From Parabacteroides sp. (GTDB lineage Bacteria > Bacteroidota > Bacteroidia > Bacteroidales > Tannerellaceae), in NCBI GenBank assembly GCA_017481945.1, contig JAFUOJ010000021.1, positions 62,001 through 126,000 on the forward strand: a stretch of DNA of 64,000 nt, in the 5' to 3' direction. Made by a program: the position numbers and the translations under genes. Positions 9,501 to 16,697 of this stretch are shown one piece after another. The notes below the pieces were generated by a model that was given only the letters and a program-made list of their open reading frames with translations, was not told the origin of the DNA and made no database searches. How positions within the stretch are numbered: the first letter of the stretch is position 1; every line of letters begins with the position of its first letter.

Positions 9501-9873
9501 CTTTCTTCTGCGAACCGTAACCGACAACAACCACTTCGCTCAAAGCTTGTGTGTCTTCAGACAATGTCACTTTAACAACAGATTGATTACCTACCGGTAC
9601 TTCCTGTTTGTTGTATCCTACGAAAGATACTACCAAAACAGCGTCTTGGGGAACACCGGTCAATACGACACGACCATTTAGGTCTGTGATGTTACCAATG
9701 GTAGTACCCTTTACTACAACATTGGCCCCTGGCACTACTCCCATCTGATCAGAAACGATACAGGTTACAGTCCTTCCGTCTTGTTGGGGAACCATCGCAT
9801 TCGATTCCGCCCGTAGAAATGTAAACGGGAGCATCAACAAGAGTGTCACGAGAAATCTTGAGATGTTTTTCAT
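6550..9873 (-). CDS. SusC/RagA-family TonB-dependent outer-membrane transporter
   Basis: A 1107-residue TonB-dependent transporter that pairs with the following SusD. The ATG at 9873 is chosen because it starts a signal peptide (MKNISRFLVTLLLMLPFTF); an in-frame start 30 bp further up would add a non-signal extension. Domains in order: a carboxypeptidase-regulatory-like domain (about 35-115; TVTCIVSDQMGVVPGANVVVKG), a TonB-box/plug segment (LSEVVVVGYGSQKKVNLTGAV; DGVEGDPSMLNPNDIESVSVLKDAAASSIYGA) and a 22-strand barrel ending in aromatic Phe (LGLNITF). The leader holds a terminator-like hairpin with a U7 tract (9918-9949) and a G9 tract on the coding strand, both of which could influence expression. 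Confidence 0.95.
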   Translation of the reverse strand: MKNISRFLVTLLLMLPFTFLRAESNAMVPQQDGRTVTCIVSDQMGVVPGANVVVKGTTIGNITDLNGRVVLTGVPQDAVLVVSFVGYNKQEVPVGNQSVVKVTLSEDTQALSEVVVVGYGSQKKVNLTGAVEQVGSEVFEGRPTANVAQMMEGTVPNLNISLSDGKPGRSADFNVRGAGSINGGSALVLIDGVEGDPSMLNPNDIESVSVLKDAAASSIYGARAPFGVVLITTKNATEGKPKITYSSNYSLQSPQNVPDVVSDGYVWADHFYKAYYNYNFSNPSGINKTQQFSVAWLEEYKRRHETGDFGTVISDGSIGTKGRYVYYPEGTDMYEEMYKSNVFSHNQNLSISGSDGKFDYYLSGRFFSYNGLFDSEDQTDKYKSYNLRFKAGYQLFPWLKISNNMEYAHKKYYNPITYSEGSGVIWRNIADEGHPSSPMFNPDGSLTYSAVYSVGDLLYGKSGITTWDTEIRNTTSFNAKFLNDRLRVNGDLTYKKTTNERMKKEVRSQYARSVNDDGTSKLETITGTQSAMSERLDNTEYLATNFFAEYEQLFAEKHNVKVMAGWNYEQSKYKRVYAKNDNLLTDDVENLNLTMGTENRQITSTWQAYKFGGAFFRVNYGFDDRYLLEVNGRYDVSSRFPSNERWAFFPSASVGWRISEEPWWTVKSEHISNAKVRFSYGSLGNAAGLSNYQYKQTMGISTSGYVLDGIKQLYMSSPAALPGSLTWETATTYDVGVDLGFFDNRLTATGDYYVRKTTDMIVAGPTVPDVFGASSPMGNYADMSTYGYEISLEWRDHFQLAGKRFNYSVKGTLADYYSEIDKYNNATYSLSSNGNQSLAGNYYEGMRIGELWGFVSNGLWQNQADIDAAEAAAKAAGQKYYNPLMATSKTYKLYPGDIKFEDLNGNGYIDRGTNTVDDPGDRVIIGNEEPRYIYSFSVSADWNNIWFSAFFQGVGKQDWYPSNEASTFWGQYNRPYNQMPSWHLNNYWTEENPNAFLPRYAGYYAPFYKGTANANTRYLMNAAYLRLKNIQIGYNLPSAWIKKLHLQQVGIYLSGENLFTWSPLYKYTKDINVSNIGTSDKDLTTGSGDAYNYPMMKSFSLGLNITF

Positions 9874-9917
9874 ATAAGATTTAATTAATAGCCCTGCCTC
9901 CAACAGGCTGTGTTTTC

Positions 9918-9949
9918 AAAAAAAGAAGCATGAAGGCGTAAAATGCTTC
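9918..9949 (-). terminator. Terminator-like hairpin in the susC leader
   Basis: GAAGCAT (9925-9931) and ATGCTTC (9943-9949) form a 7-bp stem. On the minus strand the stem is followed at once by seven T residues (9924-9918). It lies 45-76 nt upstream of the susC ATG and in the same direction, so it resembles a transcription attenuator in the leader, though it could end a separate short transcript. Confidence 0.55.
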
Positions 9950-9995
9950 CCGATTATCAGATTCAGTTACAAAGGAAATAAAAAGTCTTAAATTA

Positions 9996-10004
9996 CCCCC
10001 CCCC
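9996..10004. repeat. C9 homopolymer upstream of susC
   Basis: Nine consecutive C residues on the + strand (G9 on the susC coding strand) stand in otherwise AT-rich DNA, 123-131 bp upstream of the susC ATG. Runs of this kind can change length by slipped-strand mispairing. The rest of 9950-10300 is AT-rich intergenic DNA in which I saw no clear gene or exact promoter box for susC. Confidence 0.5.
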
Positions 10005-10338
10005 GAAAAGTTAATATTCGTTATTAGAATAAATTTTTAATTGTTTTCTTCAAAAAGATTATTATCGTAAATTTCCGAAAACATCAAGAAGTTGCCCTCA
10101 TTTCGCCTATTTTATCGTTTTTCTTCAAATATTTTTACACTTACTCCTTAAAATTAGCAGAACAACTGTGTGCTAACGAATATAAAAATAATAGAATTAT
10201 AACGAACCCTCTGTTCTCTTTTTTCTTGCCTCACCTGCAATTTTATTTTTGTAGATTATAAAAAATAATCATAAGGGAAGATTCAAAAAAATCCATGAAA
10301 AACGCTATATTTGCAACATAACTCTAAATAATAAAACT

Positions 10339-10434
10339 ATGTTGGTAATTAGCAGCAAAGAATTCCGTGCAAATACAATTACCACGCCAATGACAAAAGA
10401 TTCCCATAGGCGTGGTAAAACTGAGTTCTTATAA
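10339..10434 (+). pseudogene. Truncated Phd/YefM-type antitoxin remnant
   Basis: An ATG at 10339 opens a 31-codon frame that begins MLVISSKEFRAN, the hallmark N-terminus of Phd/YefM (Axe-type) antitoxins, which bind DNA with this segment. After 12 residues the similarity stops (TITTPMTKDSHRRGKTEFL, then stop), and no cognate RelE/Txe toxin follows, since the next gene is relA on the other strand. A good -7 box, TATATTTG at 10306-10313, is still present upstream. The simplest reading is a decayed toxin-antitoxin locus with most of the antitoxin and all of the toxin deleted. A short expressed peptide cannot be excluded. Confidence 0.6.
10379..10418 (-). terminator. Hairpin downstream of relA
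   Basis: TTACCACGCC (10379-10388) pairs with GGCGTGGTAA (10409-10418), and the stem continues with ATG/CAT after a mismatch. It begins 25 bp past the relA stop on the minus strand. The following sequence is AATTGTATTTG, so the U tract is poor; it may be a weak terminator or 3' stabiliser. It also lies inside the antitoxin remnant. Confidence 0.4.
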
Positions 10435-10442
10435 ATATGTTT

Positions 10443-12668
10443 CTAAGAGTTCAAACGTTCAACAGTCTTTACCCCTTTAACAGCATTTATTTTTTTAGTA
10501 AGCATGTTTAAAGCGGTAGTATCGCGTATCATCACGGTAAAGTTCCCTTGGAAAATTCCATCTACCGAATCGATATTCAAAGAGCGAAGTGCGACTCCTG
10601 CCTCTTTACTAATGACAGAGGTAATATTGGTTACAATCGCAATATCATCCCGCCCGATGACTCGCAAAGTCACCGAATAACCGTTATCCCCTTTACCGCT
10701 CCACTTAGCTTGGATGATACGATAGCCAAAACGGCTGAACATCTCTTGAGCATTCGGACAGTCCATACGGTGGATCTTGATACCTTGTGTAGAAACAAAA
10801 CCAAAGACTTCATCTCCATAAATAGGATTACAACATTTTGCCAATTTGTATTCGATTCCGGTCAGATTCTTATCAATTACCAAAACATCCTTATTGGTAG
10901 CAATCTCTTCAGCTTCAGTCGTTGCTATATATTCCTCCGCACTACGTGTCCCCGTATGTTCATACGCCTCTGTCTCCTTGCGTATCTGTTCTAAATACTC
11001 ATCAATCACTTGGTTGGGATCCAATCGTTCCTCAGCCATCTCTACATAGAAGTCCGTAACGGTCTTAAAGCCTTTCTTCTTGATGTAGCGCATGAGTGCC
11101 GGCTCCTCCATCTCAATCTTTCGGTTCTTAAAACGGCGTTGTAACATCTCTTTGGCAAAATCTACCGCTTTAGTCATCTCTTCACGTAGTGCCTGTTTAA
11201 TCTTCACACGTGCCTTAGAGGTAACCACAATGCTCAACCAATCCCTTTTAGGACTCTGTGTCGGTGAAGTTACAATAGAAACCGTATCTCCATTATTTAA
11301 TACATATTTAATAGGTACATTCTTCTCATTGACTTTAGCCGAAACACATTTGCAACCCAGCTTCGTATGAATAGCAAAAGCAAAATCGAGTACAGTCGCT
11401 CCTTTTGCCAACTTAATCAATTCACCGGTTGGAGTAAATACATAGATTTCATCCTGATACAAATCCATCTTGATGTCCTGCATAAGATCCAACGGATTGT
11501 TATCCTTTGTCTCCAAAGCTGCACGAACCGTATTCATAAATTCATCCAGACCGGTTTCCGCTTTCACTCCTTTATATTTCCAATGAGCCGCTAATCCCCT
11601 CTCGGCAATCTCATCCATACGACGGGTACGAATCTGTACCTCCACCCATTTATTTTGGGGTCCCATAACCGTAATATGCAAACTTTCATACCCATTTGTC
11701 TTGGGAATAGAAATCCAGTCTTTCATACGCTTCGGATTGGGCTGATACATATCGGTAATAATAGAATAGACCTGCCAACACTCTGAACGTTCCTTTTCTA
11801 AAGGGGTATCAAGAATAACACGAATCGCAAAAAGATCATAGATTCCTTCAAACGGGATGTTCTGTTTCTTCAGTTTATTATTGATGGAATGAATGGATTT
11901 GGTTCGCCCTTTAATATCAAAGTGAAAACCTGCCTCTTCCAACTTTTTCTTAATCGGAGCGATAAACTCTGCAATATAGGCATCCCGTGAACGTTTCGTC
12001 TCGTTCAACTTTTGTTTGATGAAGTCATATTGCTTGCGATCCATATATTTTAAAGAGAGATCTTCCAATTCACTCTTAATCTTATACAATCCCAAGCGGT
12101 GCGCCAAAGGAGCGTATAAATAGGAGACTTCCGTTGCCAGACGTCTGCGTTCCTCATCACTCTTAATCTGCTTGCCTAAACGCATTAAACAAAGACGGTC
12201 GGCAATCATAATCAAAATGACACGTACATCTTCGGCAAAAGAAAAAAGTAACTTATGAAAGTTTTCCGAATCAACGGCTGTATTGCGTGCGTACAGGTCA
12301 GAGGTCTTCAACAATCGGGTCAGCATAAGTGCCACATCCGCGTCAAACATCTCCTTCACCTCTTCTAACGAAATAATCTTTTTAAAGACGGGGCGATAAA
12401 GTAATAAAGCAATGACGGAAGTTCGCTTCAATCCTATCTCGACGGAAGCAATCAAGGCGGTATCAATGTTCCGAAGCAAACCATTAATACCGTTTTTATC
12501 TCGCCCATAACAATCCAAGGCAACCACCCGTTTCATTAGAGTTTTCATCTTACTCACATCCTCTTTTTGCAAGAAAGAGTAAAGGTGACGTAATAGTTGT
12601 CTGTACTTGGAGAAATATAGTGTTTTCTCCTCATCGGTAAAGAACGGTTCTCTATCCATAACTGTCAA
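10443..12668 (-). CDS. relA: RelA/SpoT-family (p)ppGpp synthetase, hydrolase site degenerate
   Basis: A 741-residue long Rel protein that makes the stringent-response alarmone from ATP and GTP/GDP. N-terminal HD-like region (about 40-200): the helices are present, but the His-Asp dyad that follows ALL in bifunctional enzymes is replaced by ALLLYRPVF, so hydrolysis is probably lost. Synthetase (about 230-370): IYDLFAIRVIL, RMKDWISIPKTNGYESLH and EVQIRTRRMDEIAERGLAAHWKYK are intact. A TGS domain (VFTPTGELIKL, about 410-470), a Cys-rich linker (AKCCNPIYGDEVFGFV) and a C-terminal ACT domain follow. It is predicted to be a monofunctional synthetase, although its RxKD loop is the kind usually found in bifunctional Rel proteins. 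Confidence 0.93.
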   Translation of the reverse strand: MTVMDREPFFTDEEKTLYFSKYRQLLRHLYSFLQKEDVSKMKTLMKRVVALDCYGRDKNGINGLLRNIDTALIASVEIGLKRTSVIALLLYRPVFKKIISLEEVKEMFDADVALMLTRLLKTSDLYARNTAVDSENFHKLLFSFAEDVRVILIMIADRLCLMRLGKQIKSDEERRRLATEVSYLYAPLAHRLGLYKIKSELEDLSLKYMDRKQYDFIKQKLNETKRSRDAYIAEFIAPIKKKLEEAGFHFDIKGRTKSIHSINNKLKKQNIPFEGIYDLFAIRVILDTPLEKERSECWQVYSIITDMYQPNPKRMKDWISIPKTNGYESLHITVMGPQNKWVEVQIRTRRMDEIAERGLAAHWKYKGVKAETGLDEFMNTVRAALETKDNNPLDLMQDIKMDLYQDEIYVFTPTGELIKLAKGATVLDFAFAIHTKLGCKCVSAKVNEKNVPIKYVLNNGDTVSIVTSPTQSPKRDWLSIVVTSKARVKIKQALREEMTKAVDFAKEMLQRRFKNRKIEMEEPALMRYIKKKGFKTVTDFYVEMAEERLDPNQVIDEYLEQIRKETEAYEHTGTRSAEEYIATTEAEEIATNKDVLVIDKNLTGIEYKLAKCCNPIYGDEVFGFVSTQGIKIHRMDCPNAQEMFSRFGYRIIQAKWSGKGDNGYSVTLRVIGRDDIAIVTNITSVISKEAGVALRSLNIDSVDGIFQGNFTVMIRDTTALNMLTKKINAVKGVKTVERLNS

Positions 12669-12760
12669 TCTTTTTATCTCCTTTCGGGGGATTATCCATA
12701 AAACTCACCGTAAAATTAAGTTTTTCTACGAATATAGGTGCATTTCTAAGGGTATTTTTA

Positions 12761-12768
12761 TACATTTG
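12761..12768 (+). promoter_or_regulatory. -7 box of the DUF4301 gene
   Basis: TACATTTG fits the Bacteroides TAnnTTTG consensus and lies 67 bp upstream of the ATG. No clean TTG -33 element is seen; a TTTC stands near the expected position. Confidence 0.5.
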
Positions 12769-12835
12769 CGAATCACATGGATATGACAAACAGTTGTTGC
12801 CTATCTGATTATTAACTTTCTAATAAATATATACT

Positions 12836-14356
12836 ATGTTGAATGCAAAAGACTTAGAACTATTGGCTGCTAAAGGTATCAGCAAAGAACAGATTGAAGA
12901 GCAGTTGGCTTGTTTCGTTAAAGGATTCCCCTATTTAGGAATCGCAGCGTCAGCTTCTGTAGAAAAGGGTATCATGGTAATCCCGCAAGATCAACAGGCG
13001 ACTTATATGGCTGCTTGGGACGCTTACTTAGCTAAAAACAAAAAGATTGTAAAATTCGTTCCAGCGTCTGGTGCGGCAAGCCGTATGTTTAAAAACTTAT
13101 TTGAGTTCTTGTCTGCCGACTACAATGAACCACAGAATGCGTTTGAGAAAAAGTTCTTCGACGAAATTCAAAAGTTTGCTTTTTATGAAGCACTCAATAC
13201 AAAATGCGTAGAAAACGAATCGAAAGATATTCCAACTCTGGTAGCAGAAGGACAATACAAAGCAGTTGTTGCCAATCTATTAGAGGCAAAAGGACTGAAC
13301 TACGGTCAACTACCGAAAGGTTTGTTACTTTTCCACTCCTATCCTAACACTGTTCGTACAGCAATGGAAGAACATTTGGCAGAGGGAGCTATGTATGCAA
13401 AGAACAATGCGGGTGAGGTAAATATTCATTTCACTGTTTCACCGGAACATAAGCCATTGTTTGAACAATTGGTAGCGGCTAAGACAGCTGAATATGAAGA
13501 AAAGTTCTCTGTGAAATATGATCTATCTTTCAGTGTACAAAAACCAAGTACAGACACAATTGCTGCCGATATGGAAAATGGTCCGTTCCGCGATAAGAAT
13601 GGTAATCTATTGTTCCGTCCGGGTGGCCACGGTGCTTTGATTGAAAACCTGAATGACGTAGAGGCTGATGTTGTATTCGTGAAGAATATTGACAACGTTG
13701 TACCTGACAGTTTCAAGTGCTCAACTGTAATTTTCAAGAAGGTGATTGCCGGTGTATTGGTTTCTCTACAGGAACGTATCTTCAACTATCTGGAACTGAT
13801 TGATGGAGGTAAGTACACACACGAACAGGTAGAAGAGATGATTCACTTCTTACAGAACGAATTGTGTGTAAAGAATCCGGAAACCAAATTCTTGGAAGAC
13901 GCAGAATTGATTCTTTATATTAAGAACAAATTGAATCGTCCGTTACGTGTTTGCGGTATGGTGAAGAATGTCGGTGAACCGGGCGGTGGTCCGTTCTTAG
14001 CAGTAAACCCAGATGGAACTATTTCTCTACAGATCTTAGAAAGTTCACAAATCGACTTGAAAGATCCTGAAAAGAAAGCAATGTTTGAAAAGGGAACACA
14101 CTTTAATCCGGTAGATTTGGTTTGTGCATTAAAGAACTACAAGGGTGAAAAGTTCAATTTGCCGGAATATGTAGACAAAAACACAGGCTTCATCTCTTAC
14201 AAGAGTAAAGATGGTCGCGAGTTGAAAGCGTTGGAATTACCGGGCTTATGGAATGGTGCAATGAGCGATTGGAATACTGTATTCGTAGAAGTGCCTATTG
14301 AAACATTCAATCCGGTGAAGACTGTTAACGATTTACTACGTGCAGAACATCAATAA
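12836..14356 (+). CDS. DUF4301 family protein, possible nucleotidyltransferase-like fold
   Basis: A 506-residue soluble protein of the DUF4301 family, with no signal peptide. The function is not established. Seen directly: a Gly/Ala-rich loop KFVPASGAASRMFK at about residues 66-79, HSYPNTVRTAMEEHL in the middle, and FRPGGHGALIENLNDVEADVVFVKNIDNVVPD at about 258-289. The first loop resembles the nucleotide-binding loop of sugar-1-phosphate nucleotidyltransferases, and the GGHGAL and KNIDN blocks recall UDP-sugar pyrophosphorylases, so an NTP-dependent sugar activation role is an inference worth testing. A second conserved region, GMVKNVGEPGGGPF (about 380-393), has no assignment that I recognise. 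It is monocistronic or loosely linked to the next gene (46 bp gap). Confidence 0.85.
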   Translation: MLNAKDLELLAAKGISKEQIEEQLACFVKGFPYLGIAASASVEKGIMVIPQDQQATYMAAWDAYLAKNKKIVKFVPASGAASRMFKNLFEFLSADYNEPQNAFEKKFFDEIQKFAFYEALNTKCVENESKDIPTLVAEGQYKAVVANLLEAKGLNYGQLPKGLLLFHSYPNTVRTAMEEHLAEGAMYAKNNAGEVNIHFTVSPEHKPLFEQLVAAKTAEYEEKFSVKYDLSFSVQKPSTDTIAADMENGPFRDKNGNLLFRPGGHGALIENLNDVEADVVFVKNIDNVVPDSFKCSTVIFKKVIAGVLVSLQERIFNYLELIDGGKYTHEQVEEMIHFLQNELCVKNPETKFLEDAELILYIKNKLNRPLRVCGMVKNVGEPGGGPFLAVNPDGTISLQILESSQIDLKDPEKKAMFEKGTHFNPVDLVCALKNYKGEKFNLPEYVDKNTGFISYKSKDGRELKALELPGLWNGAMSDWNTVFVEVPIETFNPVKTVNDLLRAEHQ

Positions 14357-14402
14357 AAAGTATTCATTTGAATTTCTAGTCTTAATTATATTTTAAGTTA
14401 CC

Positions 14403-15755
14403 ATGAAAGAAAATAGCAAAAAGGGTATCACTCGTAGAGAGTTCTTAGGATTTTCTGCTTTAGGTTTAGCAGGATTGACTATTTTGCCCAGTTGGGCAGT
14501 GAACGGTGTACGTATTGCACCCAGTGATCGAGTAGTTTTAGGTTTCGTTGGTTTAGGCCAGCAAGGATTATCGGACTTCAAGAGTTTCTCTTCCTGTCCG
14601 GGAGTACAAGTGGCAGCTTGTTGTGATGTCGATTCATTGAAACGTGAACGTTTTAAACGTCGTGTAGAAGCTTGGCAGAAATCTCAGAATGTAGCACCTC
14701 GTTGCGACATGTATGAGTTTTATGAAGATCTGTTAGATCGCAAAGATATTGACGTAATTGAAATTGCAACTCCTGACCACTGGCATGCATTAGTCGCTAT
14801 CCACGCTTGTCAAAGTGGAAAGGATGTCTATTGCCAGAAACCGTTAGCCTATACGATTACAGAAGGCTTGGCAATAACACGTGCTGTACGTGATAACAAC
14901 CGGGTCTTCCAGATCGGTAGTCAGCAACGTTCAAGCGCAGAATTCCAGAAAGCCATCGAATTGGTTCGCGGTGGTAAAATCGGTCATATCGAAAAGATCT
15001 ATGCACGTGTAGGTGAACCGCCTACGCCATTAAACTTGCCGGAAATGGACGTTCCTGCTAATTTGAACTTCAATCAGTGGATGGGTCCGTTGAATGATCC
15101 GAAAGTACACTATCATCCTGATCTGTGTCCTCCTATCTCTTTGGAACCGGAACAGAATGAAAAATTGTGGGGAGCTTGGCGTTGGTATCAAGAAACGGGT
15201 AACGGATTTACGGCTGACTGGGGTGCTCACATGTTTGATATTGCACAGGCTGCTATCGGCATGGACGGTTCCGGTCCGATCGAATACATTCCACAGGGAT
15301 ACAATGGTACCAAATATGCAACTATGAAATATGCAAACGGTATCGTTATGACTGAACAACCTTATCGTGAAGACAAGCCGGACGCTAAAGGTATTCAGTT
15401 CATCGGTGATAAAGGTTGGTTGAAAGTGGCTCGCGGTTATATCGAATGTTCTGATCCATCTCTACTTCCGAAGAAAGAAGAAAAAGTAGGTAAGGGACAA
15501 TACGAAGTAAGTTCTCCACACATGCAGAACTTTGTTGATTGCGTTCGCTCTCGTCAGAACCCGATTGCTCCTGTTGAAGTGGGTTGTAGCACCAATACAC
15601 TTTGCTGCTTGTTGAACATCGCTCGCGAATTAGGTCGTCCTGTTCAGTGGGACCCAGCTACTTTGAGCTTCAACGGTGACAAAGAGGCTGAAGCACACCG
15701 TCTATACAAATATGAATATCGTAATCCATACAAATTGCCGTATTTCGACAAATAA
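14403..15755 (+). CDS. Gfo/Idh/MocA-family oxidoreductase, Tat-exported
   Basis: A 450-residue NAD(P)-dependent sugar-dehydrogenase-like protein. The N-terminus has a twin-arginine signal (TRREFLGFSALGLAGL), so it is probably exported folded with its cofactor. A Rossmann fold follows (VVLGFVGLGQQGLSDF, CCDVDSLKRERF), then the family core EIATPDHWHALVAIHACQ and DVYCQKPLAYTI with the conserved Lys-Pro. The C-terminal half (WGAHMFDIAQAAIGM) is the alpha/beta catalytic domain. Exported members of this family in Bacteroidetes include some GH109-type glycosidases that use NAD, so a hydrolytic role is possible; the sequence alone does not decide. A 46-bp gap separates it from DUF4301, and a hairpin follows. 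Confidence 0.9.
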   Translation: MKENSKKGITRREFLGFSALGLAGLTILPSWAVNGVRIAPSDRVVLGFVGLGQQGLSDFKSFSSCPGVQVAACCDVDSLKRERFKRRVEAWQKSQNVAPRCDMYEFYEDLLDRKDIDVIEIATPDHWHALVAIHACQSGKDVYCQKPLAYTITEGLAITRAVRDNNRVFQIGSQQRSSAEFQKAIELVRGGKIGHIEKIYARVGEPPTPLNLPEMDVPANLNFNQWMGPLNDPKVHYHPDLCPPISLEPEQNEKLWGAWRWYQETGNGFTADWGAHMFDIAQAAIGMDGSGPIEYIPQGYNGTKYATMKYANGIVMTEQPYREDKPDAKGIQFIGDKGWLKVARGYIECSDPSLLPKKEEKVGKGQYEVSSPHMQNFVDCVRSRQNPIAPVEVGCSTNTLCCLLNIARELGRPVQWDPATLSFNGDKEAEAHRLYKYEYRNPYKLPYFDK

Positions 15756-15780
15756 GTTTTATTGGTTATAATAGTTTTTG

Positions 15781-15814
15781 GATAGGCAGTCATCTTTCGG
15801 GGACTGCCTATCTT
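15781..15814 (+). terminator. Hairpin after the Gfo/Idh gene
   Basis: GATAGGCAGTC (15781-15791) and GACTGCCTATC (15802-15812) form a perfect 11-bp stem with a 10-nt loop, 25 bp past the stop. A short TT follows on the + side, and TTTTTG precedes it, so termination could work for either strand. Confidence 0.6.
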
Positions 15815-15865
15815 AATTGGAAACAATGCCTATTCAATAAAGAGAAAAAGCCGATTCGTTTCCTC

Positions 15866-16303
15866 AAAAAAGTTCCAAAAGTTCCAAAAATTCCCTATGG
15901 TATATTTAAAAAACTGTTCCTTTCAAATACGCCCTCCAACTGCTCGTATACAACTAACAATAAACAATTTACGAATATACTCTCATTCAGTTTATACCCA
16001 AACCTATCTCCTTTTTCATCTACTTTCCGGACACATTTTCAAGCATTTTTGTATAGAAATTTATCCTTGTGATTGGTATAGAGATGAATCCTTAATTCTT
16101 CACCTATAAAAGTACACTTTTTCATCGTAAAAAAGTGTCCGGAAAGCCATCAAAAAAGAGACTGTAATTAGTAAAAAAGCAACTGATTTAAATCTCGCAA
16201 TTACCTAATTACAAACCATTTATAAAGAAAATAGCAATCAAAAGTAATAATCACACTTTTAAAATATACCATAGGGAATTTTTGGAACTTTTGGAACTTT
16301 TTT
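15866..16303. repeat. Nested inverted-repeat element (42-bp arms)
   Basis: Two arms of 42 bp (15866-15907 and 16262-16303) are perfect inverted copies. Each contains a 9-bp iterated motif (AGTTCCAAA twice, then a diverged AATTCCC copy) followed by CTATGGTATATTT. They enclose 354 bp without a convincing gene. Inside is a second inverted pair, CTTTCCGGACAC (16023-16034) and GTGTCCGGAAAG (16135-16146), plus a small hairpin ACACTTTTT/AAAAAGTGT just before the right inner copy. No target-site duplication is visible next to the outer arms. Candidate readings are an invertible segment, a non-autonomous transposable element (MITE) or a protein-binding element. It borders the AT-rich DUF3791/DUF3990 operon. 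Confidence 0.75.
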
Positions 16304-16374
16304 CTGATTAGAAAAGAAGTGTTATCTTTAGAAGATTATACATTCAATAAAATGCTTTCTCATAAAAAATATAC

Positions 16375-16382
16375 TATATTTG
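16375..16382 (+). promoter_or_regulatory. -7 box of the DUF3791/DUF3990 operon
   Basis: TATATTTG fits TAnnTTTG exactly. The predicted start is near 16389, giving a leader of about 90 nt before the first DUF3791 gene. It lies outside the inverted-repeat element. Confidence 0.5.
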
Positions 16383-16386
16383 TAAT

Positions 16387-16416
16387 ATGGAAATTTTGGA
16401 GTTCGTAAAAAAATAA
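16387..16416 (+). pseudogene. Nine-codon frame mimicking the DUF3791 N-terminus
   Basis: ATG at 16387 encodes MEILEFVKK and then stops. The real DUF3791 protein 92 bp downstream begins MDKKILEFVTFC, so ILEFV is shared. It may be the stump of an older DUF3791 copy or a leader peptide. It is too short to be sure. Confidence 0.3.
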
Positions 16417-16478
16417 CGCGAATAAGAATATCCATATACCGCATATTCCAATAGTACTAATTAAAGGCAAGGACATAT

Positions 16479-16697
16479 ATGGATAAAAAGATTTTAGAAT
16501 TTGTAACTTTCTGTATCAGCGGATTGTCTTCACGACTTAATCTATCGCAAAACGATATTTATAAAAAGTTGAAAGACTCCGGTATATTATACGAATATAT
16601 TGTACCCTCGTATGATGTACTCCACACTTTTGGTACTCGCTATCTAATAGATGATTTGACTGAATATATGCAAGAGAAAGGAGTATTATCATTATGA
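16479..16697 (+). CDS. DUF3791 family small protein
   Basis: A 72-residue protein with the DUF3791 pattern: ILEFVTFCISGLSSRLNLS, then DIYKKLKDSGILYEYIVPSYDVLHTFGTRYLIDDLTEYMQEKG. It has no signal peptide or DNA-binding motif that I recognise. Its stop overlaps the start of the DUF3990 gene as ATGA (16694-16697), so the two are translationally coupled. DUF3791 genes commonly sit beside DUF3990 genes, and a small protein encoded just before a possible ADP-ribosyltransferase is the layout of an antitoxin (inference). Base composition is AT-rich compared with the neighbouring housekeeping genes. Confidence 0.8.
   Translation: MDKKILEFVTFCISGLSSRLNLSQNDIYKKLKDSGILYEYIVPSYDVLHTFGTRYLIDDLTEYMQEKGVLSL

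Noticed and set aside
9874..9903. A ten-codon N-terminal extension of the first SusC
   Set aside because: The extension would place non-signal residues before a clean signal peptide that starts at 9873.
15866..15907. A match of the 42-bp arm to the AGTYYYN4GDACT invertase motif
   Set aside because: AGTTCC is followed by AAAAGTTCC, which lacks the GDACT half, so it is not the same site type as at susC.
15866..16303. A complete insertion sequence
   Set aside because: The 354 bp between arms encode no transposase, and no target-site duplication is visible.
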